From Streptomyces sp. SLBN-118 (GTDB lineage: Bacteria; Actinomycetota; Actinomycetes; Streptomycetales; Streptomycetaceae), in the NCBI RefSeq assembly GCF_006715635.1, contig NZ_VFNP01000002.1, positions 3,038,001-3,102,000 of the forward strand: 64,000 nt of DNA. Direction: 5' to 3'. Position 1 is the stretch's first letter. The number at the start of each line of letters is the position of its first letter. Under the pieces are notes generated by a model. It had not been told where the DNA came from. It saw nothing but the letters and a program-made list of their open reading frames with translations, and searched no databases. The position numbers and the translations under genes are program-made. Shown piece after piece: positions 51,575 to 60,113 of the stretch.

Positions 51575-52840
51575 TCAGCGGACCGTGGGCGGGCTGTCGT
51601 TGCGGCGGCGCGCCACCCGGCTCAGGAACAGCGCAAAGACCGGCGGATGCTGCTGGAGCAGCTCCAGCCGGCCACCGTCCGCCTCGGCCAGATCACGGGC
51701 CACGGCCAGTCCGATGCCGGTGGAATTGCGGCCGCTGATGGTCCGCTCGAAGATCCGCGCGCCGAGGTCGGCAGGGACACCCGGGCCCTCGTCGGTCACC
51801 TCGACCACGGCCTGGTTTCCGGTGACACGGGTCCGTAGCGCGACCGTTCCCCCACCGTGCATGAGCGAGTTCTCGATCAGTGCGGCGAGCACCTGGGCGA
51901 CCGCGCCCGGGGTGCCGACGGCCCGCATGCCCTGCTTTCCCGAGCAGACGATGGCGCGGCCCGCGCTGCGGTAGGCCGGGCGCCACTCCTCCAGCTGCTG
52001 TTTGACCACCTCGTCGAGGTCGAAGACGACGGCGGAGCCGGTACGGGGGTCGCGGGAGTTCGTGAGCAGCCGCTCCACCACGTCGGTGAGCCGCTCCACC
52101 TGCGCGAGCGCGATGCTCGCCTCCTCCTTCACCGTGTCCGGGTCGTCGGTGAGGGTGATCTCCTCCAGCCGCATGGAGAGCGCGGTCAGCGGCGTACGGA
52201 GCTGATGGGAGGCGTCGGCGGCGAGCCGGCGCTCGGCGGTGAGCATGCGCGCGATGCGCTCGGCGCTGGAGTCGAGGACGTCCGCTACGCGGTCGAGCTC
52301 GGGGACGCCGTAGCGCTTGTGGCGGGGGCGCGGGTCGCCGGAGCCGAGACGCTCGGCGGTCTCGGCGAGATCGGTGAGCGGGGAGCCGAGACGGTTCGCC
52401 TGGCGTACGGCGAGCAGCACGGCGGCGACGACCGCGAGCAGCGCGACCGCGGCGATGATCAACAGGGTCCGCCCGACCTCGCGCGTCACGGAGGAGCGGG
52501 ACTCCTCGACGGTGACGCTCTCCTTGCGCTCACCGTGTGCGGTCCCCCGGATGACGCTGCCGGTGGGGCGCTCGCCGATCTCGATCGGCTCGCGGCCGGG
52601 GATCTCGATGAGCGCGTACCGCTTGGCGCCGCTCTGCTCGGAGAGAATGTCGGGGTTGACGGGCTCACCGCCGATGAGCCGGCTGTCGACGATGCTGACG
52701 AGCCGCAGCGCCTCGGAGTCGACGCTTTCCTGGGCGCTGGAGGAGATGGTGCGGGTCTCGACGAGGACGAGGGAGACACCGAAGACGGCGATGACGACGA
52801 GGACGACGGCGAGAGTTGAGGTGATGAGTCGTCGTCTCAT
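51575..52840 (-). CDS. Sensor histidine kinase (HAMP)
   Basis: 421 residues from the ATG at 52840. Two membrane helices (about 6-27 and 124-146) flank a roughly 95-residue extracellular sensor domain. A HAMP segment follows (RLGSPLTDLAETAERLGSGD), then the dimerisation helix with the phospho-acceptor H212 in DASHQLRTPL, and the HATPase domain (LIENSLMHGGG, DEGPGVP, STGIGLAVA). It should phosphorylate the response regulator at 53185-53862. The gene order is regulator then kinase, with an unusually long 344-nt gap. Confidence 0.94.
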   Translation of the reverse strand: MRRRLITSTLAVVLVVIAVFGVSLVLVETRTISSSAQESVDSEALRLVSIVDSRLIGGEPVNPDILSEQSGAKRYALIEIPGREPIEIGERPTGSVIRGTAHGERKESVTVEESRSSVTREVGRTLLIIAAVALLAVVAAVLLAVRQANRLGSPLTDLAETAERLGSGDPRPRHKRYGVPELDRVADVLDSSAERIARMLTAERRLAADASHQLRTPLTALSMRLEEITLTDDPDTVKEEASIALAQVERLTDVVERLLTNSRDPRTGSAVVFDLDEVVKQQLEEWRPAYRSAGRAIVCSGKQGMRAVGTPGAVAQVLAALIENSLMHGGGTVALRTRVTGNQAVVEVTDEGPGVPADLGARIFERTISGRNSTGIGLAVARDLAEADGGRLELLQQHPPVFALFLSRVARRRNDSPPTVR

Positions 52841-53184
52841 GGTCGCCTCCGGCTGCGGTTCTGTTGCGGGTCAGCGGTGCGCGGGCTGAGTCGCGCTTGG
52901 GCTGCGGGATTCTCCCTTGCCGCCCGGGCTGCGGTGCGCGGGGGTTCGCCCGCGAGACCCACCACCGGAGAGTAACCACCAACGCCCCCGGCCCACAGCG
53001 CCCACGAACCCGGCACAAGCCCCGTCGGGCTCGACTCCTCGGCGTCGGCGGCGAACAGGCCATCCGATTGATCACCCGGTGCTGGCCGCCAATCGCCTGC
53101 GGGGACGGCCCTGCACGGCCCCTCCCTGCCGGAACGGTACGGGCTCGGCCCCGCCGGGGTGTGGGAGACAGCCCCACACCTGCT
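52841..53184 (-). other. Gap between response regulator and kinase genes
   Basis: 344 nt with no supported gene. It contains a hairpin (53158-53180) just after the regulator stop. The rest is GC-rich with short simple repeats (GGGCTGCGG) and no recognised motif. The kinase therefore probably has its own promoter here. Confidence 0.55.
53158..53180 (-). terminator. Hairpin after response regulator gene
   Basis: 8-bp inverted repeat (53158-53165 with 53173-53180), 4 nt after the regulator stop on the minus strand; probably terminates or attenuates transcription before the kinase gene. Confidence 0.55.
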
Positions 53185-53862
53185 TCAGCTCTTCTCGAAG
53201 CGGAAACCCACACCCCGCACCGTCGCGATGTACCTCGGGTTCGCCGCGTCGTCGCCGAGTTTCTTGCGCAGCCAGGAGATGTGCATGTCCAGCGTCTTCG
53301 TCGAGGACCACCACGTCGTGTCCCAGACCTCGCGCATCAGCTGATCGCGCGTGACCACCCGGCCCGCGTCCCGGACCAGGACGCGCAGCAGGTCGAACTC
53401 CTTTGCCGTGAGCTGCAGTTCCTCGTCGCCCATCCAGGCGCGGTGCGACTCGACGTCGATCCGTACGCCGTGCGTCGCCGGGGCGGGCGAGGGTTCCGAG
53501 GCGCCGCGGCGCAGAAGGGCCCGGACCCGGGCGAGCAGTTCGGCGAGGCGGAACGGCTTGGTGACGTAGTCGTCCGCGCCGGCGTCCAGGCCGACGACGG
53601 TGTCCACCTCGTCCGCGCGGGCCGTCAGCACGAGGATCGGCACCGTATGGCCTTCGGCGCGCAGGCGTCTCGCGACTTCCAGGCCGTCCATGCCGGGCAG
53701 CCCCAGGTCGAGCACGACGAGGTCGACACCGCCCGCAAGTCCGGCGTCCAGCGCGGTCGGGCCGTCCTCGCGGACCTCGACCTCGTAACCCTCCCGGCGC
53801 AGGGCGCGGGCCAGCGGCTCCGAGATGGAAGCGTCGTCCTCGGCGAGCAGTACACGGGTCAT
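53185..53862 (-). CDS. OmpR/PhoB-type response regulator
   Basis: 225 residues from the ATG at 53862. Receiver domain with the acidic pocket (E8, D9, D10), phospho-acceptor D52 in VVLDLGLPGMDG, T80 and K102 (DYVTKPFR). The C-terminal winged helix includes LTAKEFDLLRVLVRDAG and TLDMHISWLRKKLGDD. Partner of the downstream kinase. The promoter region has the inverted repeat ATGAT-GTA-ATCAT at 53924-53936, a possible autoregulatory or sigma-factor site. Confidence 0.94.
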   Translation of the reverse strand: MTRVLLAEDDASISEPLARALRREGYEVEVREDGPTALDAGLAGGVDLVVLDLGLPGMDGLEVARRLRAEGHTVPILVLTARADEVDTVVGLDAGADDYVTKPFRLAELLARVRALLRRGASEPSPAPATHGVRIDVESHRAWMGDEELQLTAKEFDLLRVLVRDAGRVVTRDQLMREVWDTTWWSSTKTLDMHISWLRKKLGDDAANPRYIATVRGVGFRFEKS

Positions 53863-54325
53863 GGGGTGATGGTAGTCCGCGTGGCGTACGCGTCGTTGCG
53901 TGATCGGCAAGGCCTGCGGGTCAATGATGTAATCATGAATACGACCTTCGATTCAGGGCACCTGGTTCCGCGGACGCCTGTGATTCATCTCTCAAGTCCT
54001 TCCATATCCGGCACTGTCGTGTCGTATGGTGGCGAGACGCCTGTAGCACGACACGGGACCTTTGGCCTGCACAACCGGCCAAGGGTCTCTTTGCTGCGCG
54101 AGGTTGGGTTGCCCGCCTCGATGCAGTGAATGACCTGTGGGCCGGGCCCCGAGCGCGACACAGCGCACGGGCGTGGATCCCGGTGCGGACTGTCCCCCGT
54201 CTCCGCCTGCGCGGAGTGAGCCCCGAGGCGTGGGGTGGGACACCTCACCTACCGGTGCCGGCCACCCCCCACCGGGCGCGTACCGCCTACGAAGCAGCGC
54301 GTCCCGAGCTAGCAAGGATCGACCC
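53863..54325. other. Divergent regulatory region, response regulator / POT transporter
   Basis: 463 nt without a supported gene. Notable elements: the ATGATGTAATCAT repeat (53924-53936), an inverted repeat TGTCGTG...CACGACA spanning about 54015-54054, and an imperfect hairpin around 54058-54086. The plus-strand half therefore looks structured and may be a long 5' UTR of the transporter; no known riboswitch class is recognised. Confidence 0.5.
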
Positions 54326-55837
54326 ATGGCGTCCAGCCTGACGAAGGACTCGGTTGTCCCCGAGAAGACCTTCCTCGGCCACCCCCGCGGCCTGGCCACA
54401 CTCTTCATGACCGAGATGTGGGAGCGCTTCTCCTACTACGGAATGCGCGCCCTTCTCGTGCTCTACCTGGTCTCCGGGGGTGCCGACGCGGCAACCGGCA
54501 GCCAGGGCGGCGGCCTGGCGATGACCGCGGCCACGGCGTCGGCCATCTACGCCGTCTATGTCTCGATGGTCTACCTCATGGCCATGCCCGGCGGCTGGTT
54601 CGGTGACCGCGTCTGGGGCGCTCGCAAGACCGTCACCGTCGCCGGTTTCGTGATCATGGCCGGTCACCTCTCGCTGGCCGTCCCGGGCCAGGCGATGTTC
54701 TTCGTCGGCCTGATCCTCGTCGCGGTCGGCTCCGGTCTGCTGAAGGCCAACATCTCCACGATGGTCGGTCACCTCTACGACGGACCGGACGACCCGCGCC
54801 GTGACGGTGGCTTCACGATCTTCTACATGGGCATCAACCTCGGTGCGTTCGCGGCACCGCTGGTGATCGGCACCGTCGGCGAGAAGCACAACTGGCACCT
54901 CGGCTTCGCGCTCGCCGCGGTCGGCATGGCGCTGGGTCTGGCCCAGTTCCTGATCGGCACCCGGCACCTGAGCGAGAAGAGCAGCGTCGTCCCGAACCCG
55001 CTCGACGCCGCGGAGCGCAAGGCCATCCTGCTCAAGGTCGCCTCGGCCGCTGTCGTAATCGCCGGCTTCTACGGCGCCGTGGTCGTGGCGGGCATGTACA
55101 CCCTGAACTGGGCGCTGGTCCCGCTCACTCTGGCCGGTCTGATCATCCCGATCGCCGTGCTGGTCCGCATCAAGCGTGACAGGAGCCTGAGCACCGTCGA
55201 GCAGTCGAAGATGAGCGCCTACATCTGGTTCTTCGTGGCCGCCGCCGTCTTCTGGATGATCTACGACCAGGGCGGCTCCACCCTGTCCCTGTTCGCGGAC
55301 GGCAAGACCGGTGACAGCCTCTTCGGATTCGACTTCCCGGCCACCTGGTTCCAGTCGCTGAACCCGCTGTTCGTCATGGCGCTGGCCCCGGTCTTCGCCT
55401 GGATGTGGCTGTGGCTGGCCCGTAAGAACCAGGAGCCGAGCACCATTGTGAAGTTCGCGATGGCCCTGGTCCTCGTCGGCGGCTCGTTCTTCGTCTTCAT
55501 CGTGCCGATGGGCATGGCCGGTGACAGCACGAAGGTCAGCCCGATGTGGCTGGTCTCGATCTACATGATCCAGACCATCGCGGAGCTGTGCCTGTCTCCG
55601 GTCGGCCTGTCGGTCACCACGAAGATGGCGCCGCAGAAGTACGCGAGCCAGATGATGGGCGTCTGGTTCCTCGCCGTCACGGCCGGTGACTGCGCCACGG
55701 GTCTGCTCGCGCTGGCGGGTGTCGACCTGAACGGCACCTCGATCATCGCCATGCAGGCGCTGCTGGCCTCGGCGGCCGGTGTCGCGATCTACATGTACCG
55801 CAAGAAGGTCGAGACGCTGATGGGCGACGTCCACTGA
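54326..55837 (+). CDS. POT/PTR family proton-coupled peptide transporter
   Basis: 503 residues from the ATG at 54326 (AAGGA about 8 nt upstream). Fourteen or so membrane helices of the MFS fold. The N-terminal EMWERFSYYGMRALLVLYL carries the ExxERFxYY proton-coupling motif, and FTIFYMGINLGAFAAPLV is the PTR2 signature. It should import di- and tripeptides with protons. The transcript ends at the hairpin 55859-55897. Peptide uptake next to dipeptidase genes a few kb away may be coincidental. Confidence 0.95.
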   Translation: MASSLTKDSVVPEKTFLGHPRGLATLFMTEMWERFSYYGMRALLVLYLVSGGADAATGSQGGGLAMTAATASAIYAVYVSMVYLMAMPGGWFGDRVWGARKTVTVAGFVIMAGHLSLAVPGQAMFFVGLILVAVGSGLLKANISTMVGHLYDGPDDPRRDGGFTIFYMGINLGAFAAPLVIGTVGEKHNWHLGFALAAVGMALGLAQFLIGTRHLSEKSSVVPNPLDAAERKAILLKVASAAVVIAGFYGAVVVAGMYTLNWALVPLTLAGLIIPIAVLVRIKRDRSLSTVEQSKMSAYIWFFVAAAVFWMIYDQGGSTLSLFADGKTGDSLFGFDFPATWFQSLNPLFVMALAPVFAWMWLWLARKNQEPSTIVKFAMALVLVGGSFFVFIVPMGMAGDSTKVSPMWLVSIYMIQTIAELCLSPVGLSVTTKMAPQKYASQMMGVWFLAVTAGDCATGLLALAGVDLNGTSIIAMQALLASAAGVAIYMYRKKVETLMGDVH

Positions 55838-55858
55838 CGTAGCCCGTACACGTAGGGC

Positions 55859-55897
55859 AAGGGCCGCCGCACCGGCTTCTTCGGTGCGGCGGCCCTT
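55859..55897. terminator. Bidirectional terminator
   Basis: Perfect 16-bp inverted repeat (55859-55874 with 55882-55897), 7-nt loop, between the convergent transporter and surface-protein operon. Confidence 0.88.
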
Positions 55898-55912
55898 CGC
55901 CGTTTCGATGTC

Positions 55913-57244
55913 CTAGCGAGTACCGCGCAGCCGGCGCCACGGGGTGAACGTGAAGACCGCGCCGCCCAGCAGGATGACCGTGCCCGCGACCAGGGCCAGG
56001 GCACGCAGGGCGCCGTCGTTGTCGGAGCCCGTCTGGGCCAGGCCGCCGCTTGTGCTCGTGCCCCCGTTCGATGCCCCGCCGCCGCCGGTGCCTCCCGACG
56101 CGCCGCCGGGCTGGGCCGTTGTGTCGAGTACCAGCGAGGCTTCCGCCGTGCCCTTGACCGTGCACGGGATGCTGATCTTCTGGCCGCCCAGGGTGACGTC
56201 GATCGTCAGGGTGCCGGGGCTGAGCGTGGACTTGCCGCCGGCGCCCGGCTTGTAGGTGCCGGTCATGTCGGGCAGGTCTACCGGTTTGCCCTGCTCCAGT
56301 GGGTCGGGGTTGGCGGGGCCCGTGACCGGGACGGTGCCCTTGTCGGCGCCGCCGAGAAGGACCGCCATGGAGGGCTTGAGGGCGCCCGCGGGCAGCGCGG
56401 CCGGGCTGTTCATGACGCCCTTGGCCGTCTTGACCACGAGGTCGTAACTGCCGCCGTTCTTCTTGGCGTTGATCGTCACCTTGGAGTTGATGCTCGCCGG
56501 TCCCGGTGACTTGCACGCGAAGGCGACGGTGACTTCCTTGCCGGGGAAGTCGGTCTGGCCGCCGCCCCCGCCGGAGGTGGAGCCGCCGGAACTCGTCGTG
56601 CCGCCGGAGGTCGTTCCGCCGGAAGTGGTCCCGCCGGAAGTGGTCCCGCCCGAGGTGGTTCCTCCCGACGTCGACCCGCCGCTCGTCGTGCCGCCCCCGC
56701 CGTCCGTGACCTTGATCGTCGCTGCCGGCTTGACCGTCTCCTTGGGCGTGCACTTGGTGTCGGTCGACATCGGCTTGGAGACGTTGATGTTGTACGCGTC
56801 CGGCGTCAGCGTGACCTCGCCCGCCGTGGTCAGCTTGATCTTCCCCTTCATGTCGGACAGCTTCATCGGGCTGTTCTTGGGTATCGGCGGGTTCGAACGC
56901 GGCCCCTCCATCGAGATGTTCACGGTCTGCGCCCCGGCCGCCTTCAGCGTGCCGGTCGGCTTCACCGTGTCCTTGTCCAGGTCGAGGATGTCGGGGTTCT
57001 TCGAGGCCGCCTCGACGAACTTCCACACCACTTCGACCTCGTCGCCGACCTTCGCCTCCGCGGGCGCGGTGATCTGCACCTTCGTGGTGCCCTGCACGGG
57101 TGGCAGCCCCGAGATGGGCGGTGGGATGCACTCCGTCTTGTATGCGACCTCGGCTGCCTGGGCGGGGCTTGCGGCCAGCAGGATCCCCGCACCGCCGAGC
57201 ATCAGCGCGACTCCGGCCGCGCTCATCCTCCGTTGCGTGCTCAC
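55913..57244 (-). CDS. Secreted surface protein with two repeated domains and LAQTG sorting signal
   Basis: 443 residues from a GTG at 57244. Signal peptide (residues 1-31, ending PAQAA), domain A (about 32-180), a linker of GGTTS repeats (about 180-230), domain B (about 231-370), a Gly/Ser/Thr stalk and the tail LAQTGSDNDG, helix ALRALALVAGTVILLGGAVF, RRLRGTR. LAxTG is the class E sortase motif of Streptomyces, so it should be covalently attached to the wall. Domains A and B are homologous to each other and to the single domain of the protein at 59274-59939. Its start overlaps the upstream stop (GTGA). Function unknown. Confidence 0.85.
   Translation of the reverse strand: MSTQRRMSAAGVALMLGGAGILLAASPAQAAEVAYKTECIPPPISGLPPVQGTTKVQITAPAEAKVGDEVEVVWKFVEAASKNPDILDLDKDTVKPTGTLKAAGAQTVNISMEGPRSNPPIPKNSPMKLSDMKGKIKLTTAGEVTLTPDAYNINVSKPMSTDTKCTPKETVKPAATIKVTDGGGGTTSGGSTSGGTTSGGTTSGGTTSGGTTSGGTTSSGGSTSGGGGGQTDFPGKEVTVAFACKSPGPASINSKVTINAKKNGGSYDLVVKTAKGVMNSPAALPAGALKPSMAVLLGGADKGTVPVTGPANPDPLEQGKPVDLPDMTGTYKPGAGGKSTLSPGTLTIDVTLGGQKISIPCTVKGTAEASLVLDTTAQPGGASGGTGGGGASNGGTSTSGGLAQTGSDNDGALRALALVAGTVILLGGAVFTFTPWRRLRGTR
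56568..56703 (-). repeat. 15-bp coding tandem repeats (GGTTS linker)
   Basis: About eight imperfect 15-bp units inside the LAQTG gene encode GGTTS/GGSTS repeats. A flexible linker; such arrays can vary in copy number between strains. Confidence 0.8.
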
Positions 57245-58371
57245 GAATGTCCCTTCGTCGTGGACCGGTTCTCTGACGGTGCGGAGTCAGGTGTGAACCA
57301 CGGCAGAGCCGCCGTGGTGGTCGTGGTGCTCCTCGGCCCGGGGTTTGGTGGCCTGCGCAGCGATACGGTGCGGTGGCGGCCGCCTCCTCGGGGGCGGGCG
57401 CCGGGGCGGACGCGGTCGACGACGGCCATGCCGATACGGAAGACGGCGGCGGGCACGACCACGGCGAGCAGGATCCAGAAGACCGTCACGCCCCAGGGAC
57501 GGCCGACACCCCACGGCTGTTCGGCGAGCACCTTCGAGCCGTACTTGACCGAGATCTCGTAGTCACCGTGCGCCCCGGCGGAGAGCTGTAGGGGCAGCTT
57601 GACCAGGACCTTCTCGCCGGGCGCGATGGTGCCGCGCCACTGCTGCTCCTCCCACTGCGGGGCGAAGACGCCGTGCGCGGTGCCGATCTGGAAGACGGGG
57701 TCCTTCACCGGCTCGGACCCCAGGTTGCCGACGGTGAATTCGAGCCTGCGGGACGGCGGGGCTCCGAAGAAGACGAGGATGCCGGAGTCGCCTTCGAGCC
57801 GGGTGGCGGCGAGTACCGCGAGCTTTCCGCCGACGGTGGGCTCGGGCAGCGGGGCGGTGGGGTGGCCCGCGACGACGAACGGAGCGTCCACGACGGCCTG
57901 TTCACCGGTGACGATGGCCACGTGCACCACGCAGGGGCAGGGTTTGGGCGGCTCGGCGACCGGCATCTTCTTGCTGAAGGCACCCTTGGCGTCGGTGGTG
58001 ACGGCGCGGCCGTCGGCGTTGGCACAGGCGTTGGTGCCGCCGATGACGCCTTTGCCGGGCGCGGCCTGCCCGCAGATGAGCATCATCAGCAGGGTGTTCG
58101 GCCGCCATCCGCTGCCGCTGACGGTGATGTCCCCGCCCTTGCCGGCCTGTGTCTGTGAGAGCTTGACGTCGGGTTTCGCGTCCGCCGCGGCGGCGCGGGG
58201 GGCCAGTGGGAGCAGCAGGAAAGGGAGCAGGGCGAGCAGCACGGCCCAGGTCCGCGCGGGGCGGGGCCTGGAGTCTCCCCCACCCCGCCCCTTTCCCGAA
58301 CCGTGGGCATGCCCCCGGACCCCCGCGGCGTCAGCTTTGTGACGCGGCACGTCGGCTTCGTACATCGTCAT
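57241..58371 (-). CDS. Membrane-anchored neocarzinostatin-like domain protein
   Basis: 376 residues from the ATG at 58371. A charged cytoplasmic start, signal/anchor helix (WAVLLALLPFLLLPLAPRAAA, about 43-62), an immunoglobulin-like domain with KGGDITVSGSGWRPNTLLMM, four Cys (ICGQ, NACANA, PCPC) and VTTDAKGAFSKKM, which recalls the neocarzinostatin fold, then a second beta domain, and a membrane helix near 305-325 (WGVTVFWILLAVVVPAAVF) with a basic tail. It overlaps its neighbours at both ends by 4 bp, so it is part of one coupled unit. The neocarzinostatin resemblance is by pattern only. Confidence 0.78.
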   Translation of the reverse strand: MTMYEADVPRHKADAAGVRGHAHGSGKGRGGGDSRPRPARTWAVLLALLPFLLLPLAPRAAAADAKPDVKLSQTQAGKGGDITVSGSGWRPNTLLMMLICGQAAPGKGVIGGTNACANADGRAVTTDAKGAFSKKMPVAEPPKPCPCVVHVAIVTGEQAVVDAPFVVAGHPTAPLPEPTVGGKLAVLAATRLEGDSGILVFFGAPPSRRLEFTVGNLGSEPVKDPVFQIGTAHGVFAPQWEEQQWRGTIAPGEKVLVKLPLQLSAGAHGDYEISVKYGSKVLAEQPWGVGRPWGVTVFWILLAVVVPAAVFRIGMAVVDRVRPGARPRGGGRHRTVSLRRPPNPGPRSTTTTTAALPWFTPDSAPSENRSTTKGHS

Positions 58372-59270
58372 GCTCCTGACCTCCCCAAGTGCCGTTCGCT
58401 GCCGGTCTGTTCAGGGGCCGGGCCAGGATCCGCAGAGCGTCGGCGGCGCAGAAACCACACCGTGCCGCCCGCCGCCGCGAGCAGCCCGGCCGCGGAGCCC
58501 GCCACCGTCCCCCAGGGCACGAACGCCGCCGAGGCCGACCCCTTCGCGTGGGCGTCGCCGGGCGCCGTCGCCTCGATGCGGACCGTCACCGAGTCCAGGG
58601 ACGGATGATCGCGCCATGTCTCGGTGAGGGTGACGCGCTGGGCGGGGAGGAGTTCCACCGGGAGCGTGCGCGGTGCGCGGCGCAGCACCTCGCCGAAGAG
58701 GCCGTCCGCGCGGATCGTCAGGCGCGGGGTCAGGGCGGTGTTGCCGCGGTTGACCAGGGTGTAGTGGATCGCGCCGCCGGAGACCTTCACCTGCTCGACC
58801 GTGAGTGCCGCCAGCGTCGGACCGCTGACGCGCAGATGGATCCGTACACCCGCCTCCCGCCCGCCGAAGGCCGCCATGACCGCGCCCGGGTGGTCGCCGG
58901 GCAGGGCGCCCGGGGGGACCGTGACCGAGAAGGGGATCTCCGCGCGCGTGCGCGGCGGAACGGTCACGCGCTTCGAGGCCAGCGTGATCCAGGTGCCTGC
59001 TCCGTGGGACCCGCGGGCGCCGCGCACGGCGAGCGCCCCGGTCTCGGTGTTGTACGCGTCCGCCGCGCGCAGCCGTACGGTGAGCGGCTTCGTGCCCGGG
59101 TTGGTCACGGCCAGCGTGTCCTCCAGCACCGTTCCGGGCACGCCCTCCAGATAGACGTACGGCCGGGCGCCGCCCGGCTGCACCGTCCATGCCGCGTCCG
59201 CCGCCCGCGCCGCGGGGGCGCACAGCGCACACAGCAGCGCGGCGAGGCCGACGACGAGGCGCGGCAGCAC
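58368..59270 (-). CDS. Secreted WxLIP/DUF916-like membrane protein
   Basis: 300 residues from the ATG at 59270. Signal peptide (LVVGLAALLCALCAPAARAA), an immunoglobulin-like domain with WTVQPGGARPYVYLEGVPG and VPPGALPGDHPGAVMAAFGG typical of DUF916 (the peptidoglycan-binding domain of WxL-interacting proteins), a second beta domain, and a C-terminal helix (TVAGSAAGLLAAAGGTVWFL) with an Arg-rich tail. In Firmicutes such proteins sit beside LPxTG and WxL proteins in surface complexes. The 4-bp ATGA overlap couples it to the next gene. Confidence 0.82.
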   Translation of the reverse strand: MLPRLVVGLAALLCALCAPAARAADAAWTVQPGGARPYVYLEGVPGTVLEDTLAVTNPGTKPLTVRLRAADAYNTETGALAVRGARGSHGAGTWITLASKRVTVPPRTRAEIPFSVTVPPGALPGDHPGAVMAAFGGREAGVRIHLRVSGPTLAALTVEQVKVSGGAIHYTLVNRGNTALTPRLTIRADGLFGEVLRRAPRTLPVELLPAQRVTLTETWRDHPSLDSVTVRIEATAPGDAHAKGSASAAFVPWGTVAGSAAGLLAAAGGTVWFLRRRRSADPGPAPEQTGSERHLGRSGA

Positions 59271-59273
59271 GGG

Positions 59274-59939
59274 TCAGCTCGCGGTCCGCTGACCGCGCCT
59301 GGTCAGCCAGAGCACTCCCGCGGCCCCGGACAGCAGCACGGTGCCGCCGAGTGTGCCGAGGGCGAGCGCCGAGTCGAGCGGGCCGGTCCTGGGCAGTTCG
59401 CCGCCGCCGGACGGTGCGGACTGGGAGCCGGTCGCCGCGGTGACATCGAGGTCCAGGGAGGGCTTCGGGTTGTTCTTGGGTGTGCATGTCGTCGTCGTAC
59501 CGAGGGCCTTGATGGTCAGCACCCCGGCGGTGAAGGTGACCTTGCCGCTCTTCCTGGGCGTGTAGGTGCCCGACAAGTCACTGATTTTGATGGGGGTGTT
59601 GGCGGGGATGGCGGCCGCGTTCGGCGGCCCGGACACCGGGATCGTGCCCGCGTCGGCCCCGCCCAGCTCGATGAGCGCGCTCGGCTTCATCGCGCCCTTG
59701 CCGAGTTCCACCGGGCTGGAGGAGACACCCTTCTGGAAGGACATGGTCAGCTGGTAGCCGCTGCCGCCCTTGACGGCCTTGATGTCGATCGGTGAGACCG
59801 CGCCTTTCGGCCCGATCGGCGTCTGGCACTGGTAGTCGACGTCCTGGACGCCGGCATGGGCGACGGGGGCGGCCATCAGCACCACCGAGCCCGCCACCGC
59901 TGCTGCCAGCGAGAGAGCTGTCCGCTTCTGGTACGACAC
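59274..59939 (-). CDS. Secreted LPxTG-anchored single-domain surface protein
   Basis: 221 residues from a GTG at 59939 (AGGGGA 8 nt upstream). Signal peptide (residues 1-29), one beta-rich domain (about 30-165; YQLTMSFQKGVSSSPVELG, SALIELGGADAGTIPVSGP) with two Cys, then ELPRTGPLDS, a hydrophobic helix and TRRGQRTAS: a complete cell-wall sorting signal. The domain matches domain B of the LAQTG protein closely (GGADAGTIPVSGP against GGADKGTVPVTGP). First gene of the four-gene operon. Two CAGTAACTTC direct repeats 22 bp apart lie just upstream. Confidence 0.87.
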   Translation of the reverse strand: MSYQKRTALSLAAAVAGSVVLMAAPVAHAGVQDVDYQCQTPIGPKGAVSPIDIKAVKGGSGYQLTMSFQKGVSSSPVELGKGAMKPSALIELGGADAGTIPVSGPPNAAAIPANTPIKISDLSGTYTPRKSGKVTFTAGVLTIKALGTTTTCTPKNNPKPSLDLDVTAATGSQSAPSGGGELPRTGPLDSALALGTLGGTVLLSGAAGVLWLTRRGQRTAS

Positions 59940-59959
59940 CTCGAGTTCCCCTCATGCCG

Positions 59960-59991
59960 GAAGTTACTGCCGGGTGTCGCCGAAGTTACTG
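59960..59991. promoter_or_regulatory. Direct-repeat operator candidate upstream of the surface operon
   Basis: GAAGTTACTG occurs at 59960-59969 and again at 59982-59991, exactly 22 bp apart (two helical turns), 20-52 nt before the first start of the surface operon. Suggests binding of two regulator protomers on the same face of DNA. Confidence 0.55.
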
Positions 59992-60113
59992 ACGACACAT
60001 CAGATCGGGCGCTCAAGGTACGCCTGGGACCTTGGGGAGGGAAGACAAAGAGCACGCCGTATTGACGTGCTCTACAAGAGCTTCAAAACCTGTCGTACAC
60101 CAACGCGAAAGCG

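Noticed and set aside
56568..56703. CRISPR-like regularly spaced repeats
   Set aside because: Units are contiguous 15-bp in-frame coding repeats (GGTTS) with no spacers and no cas genes.
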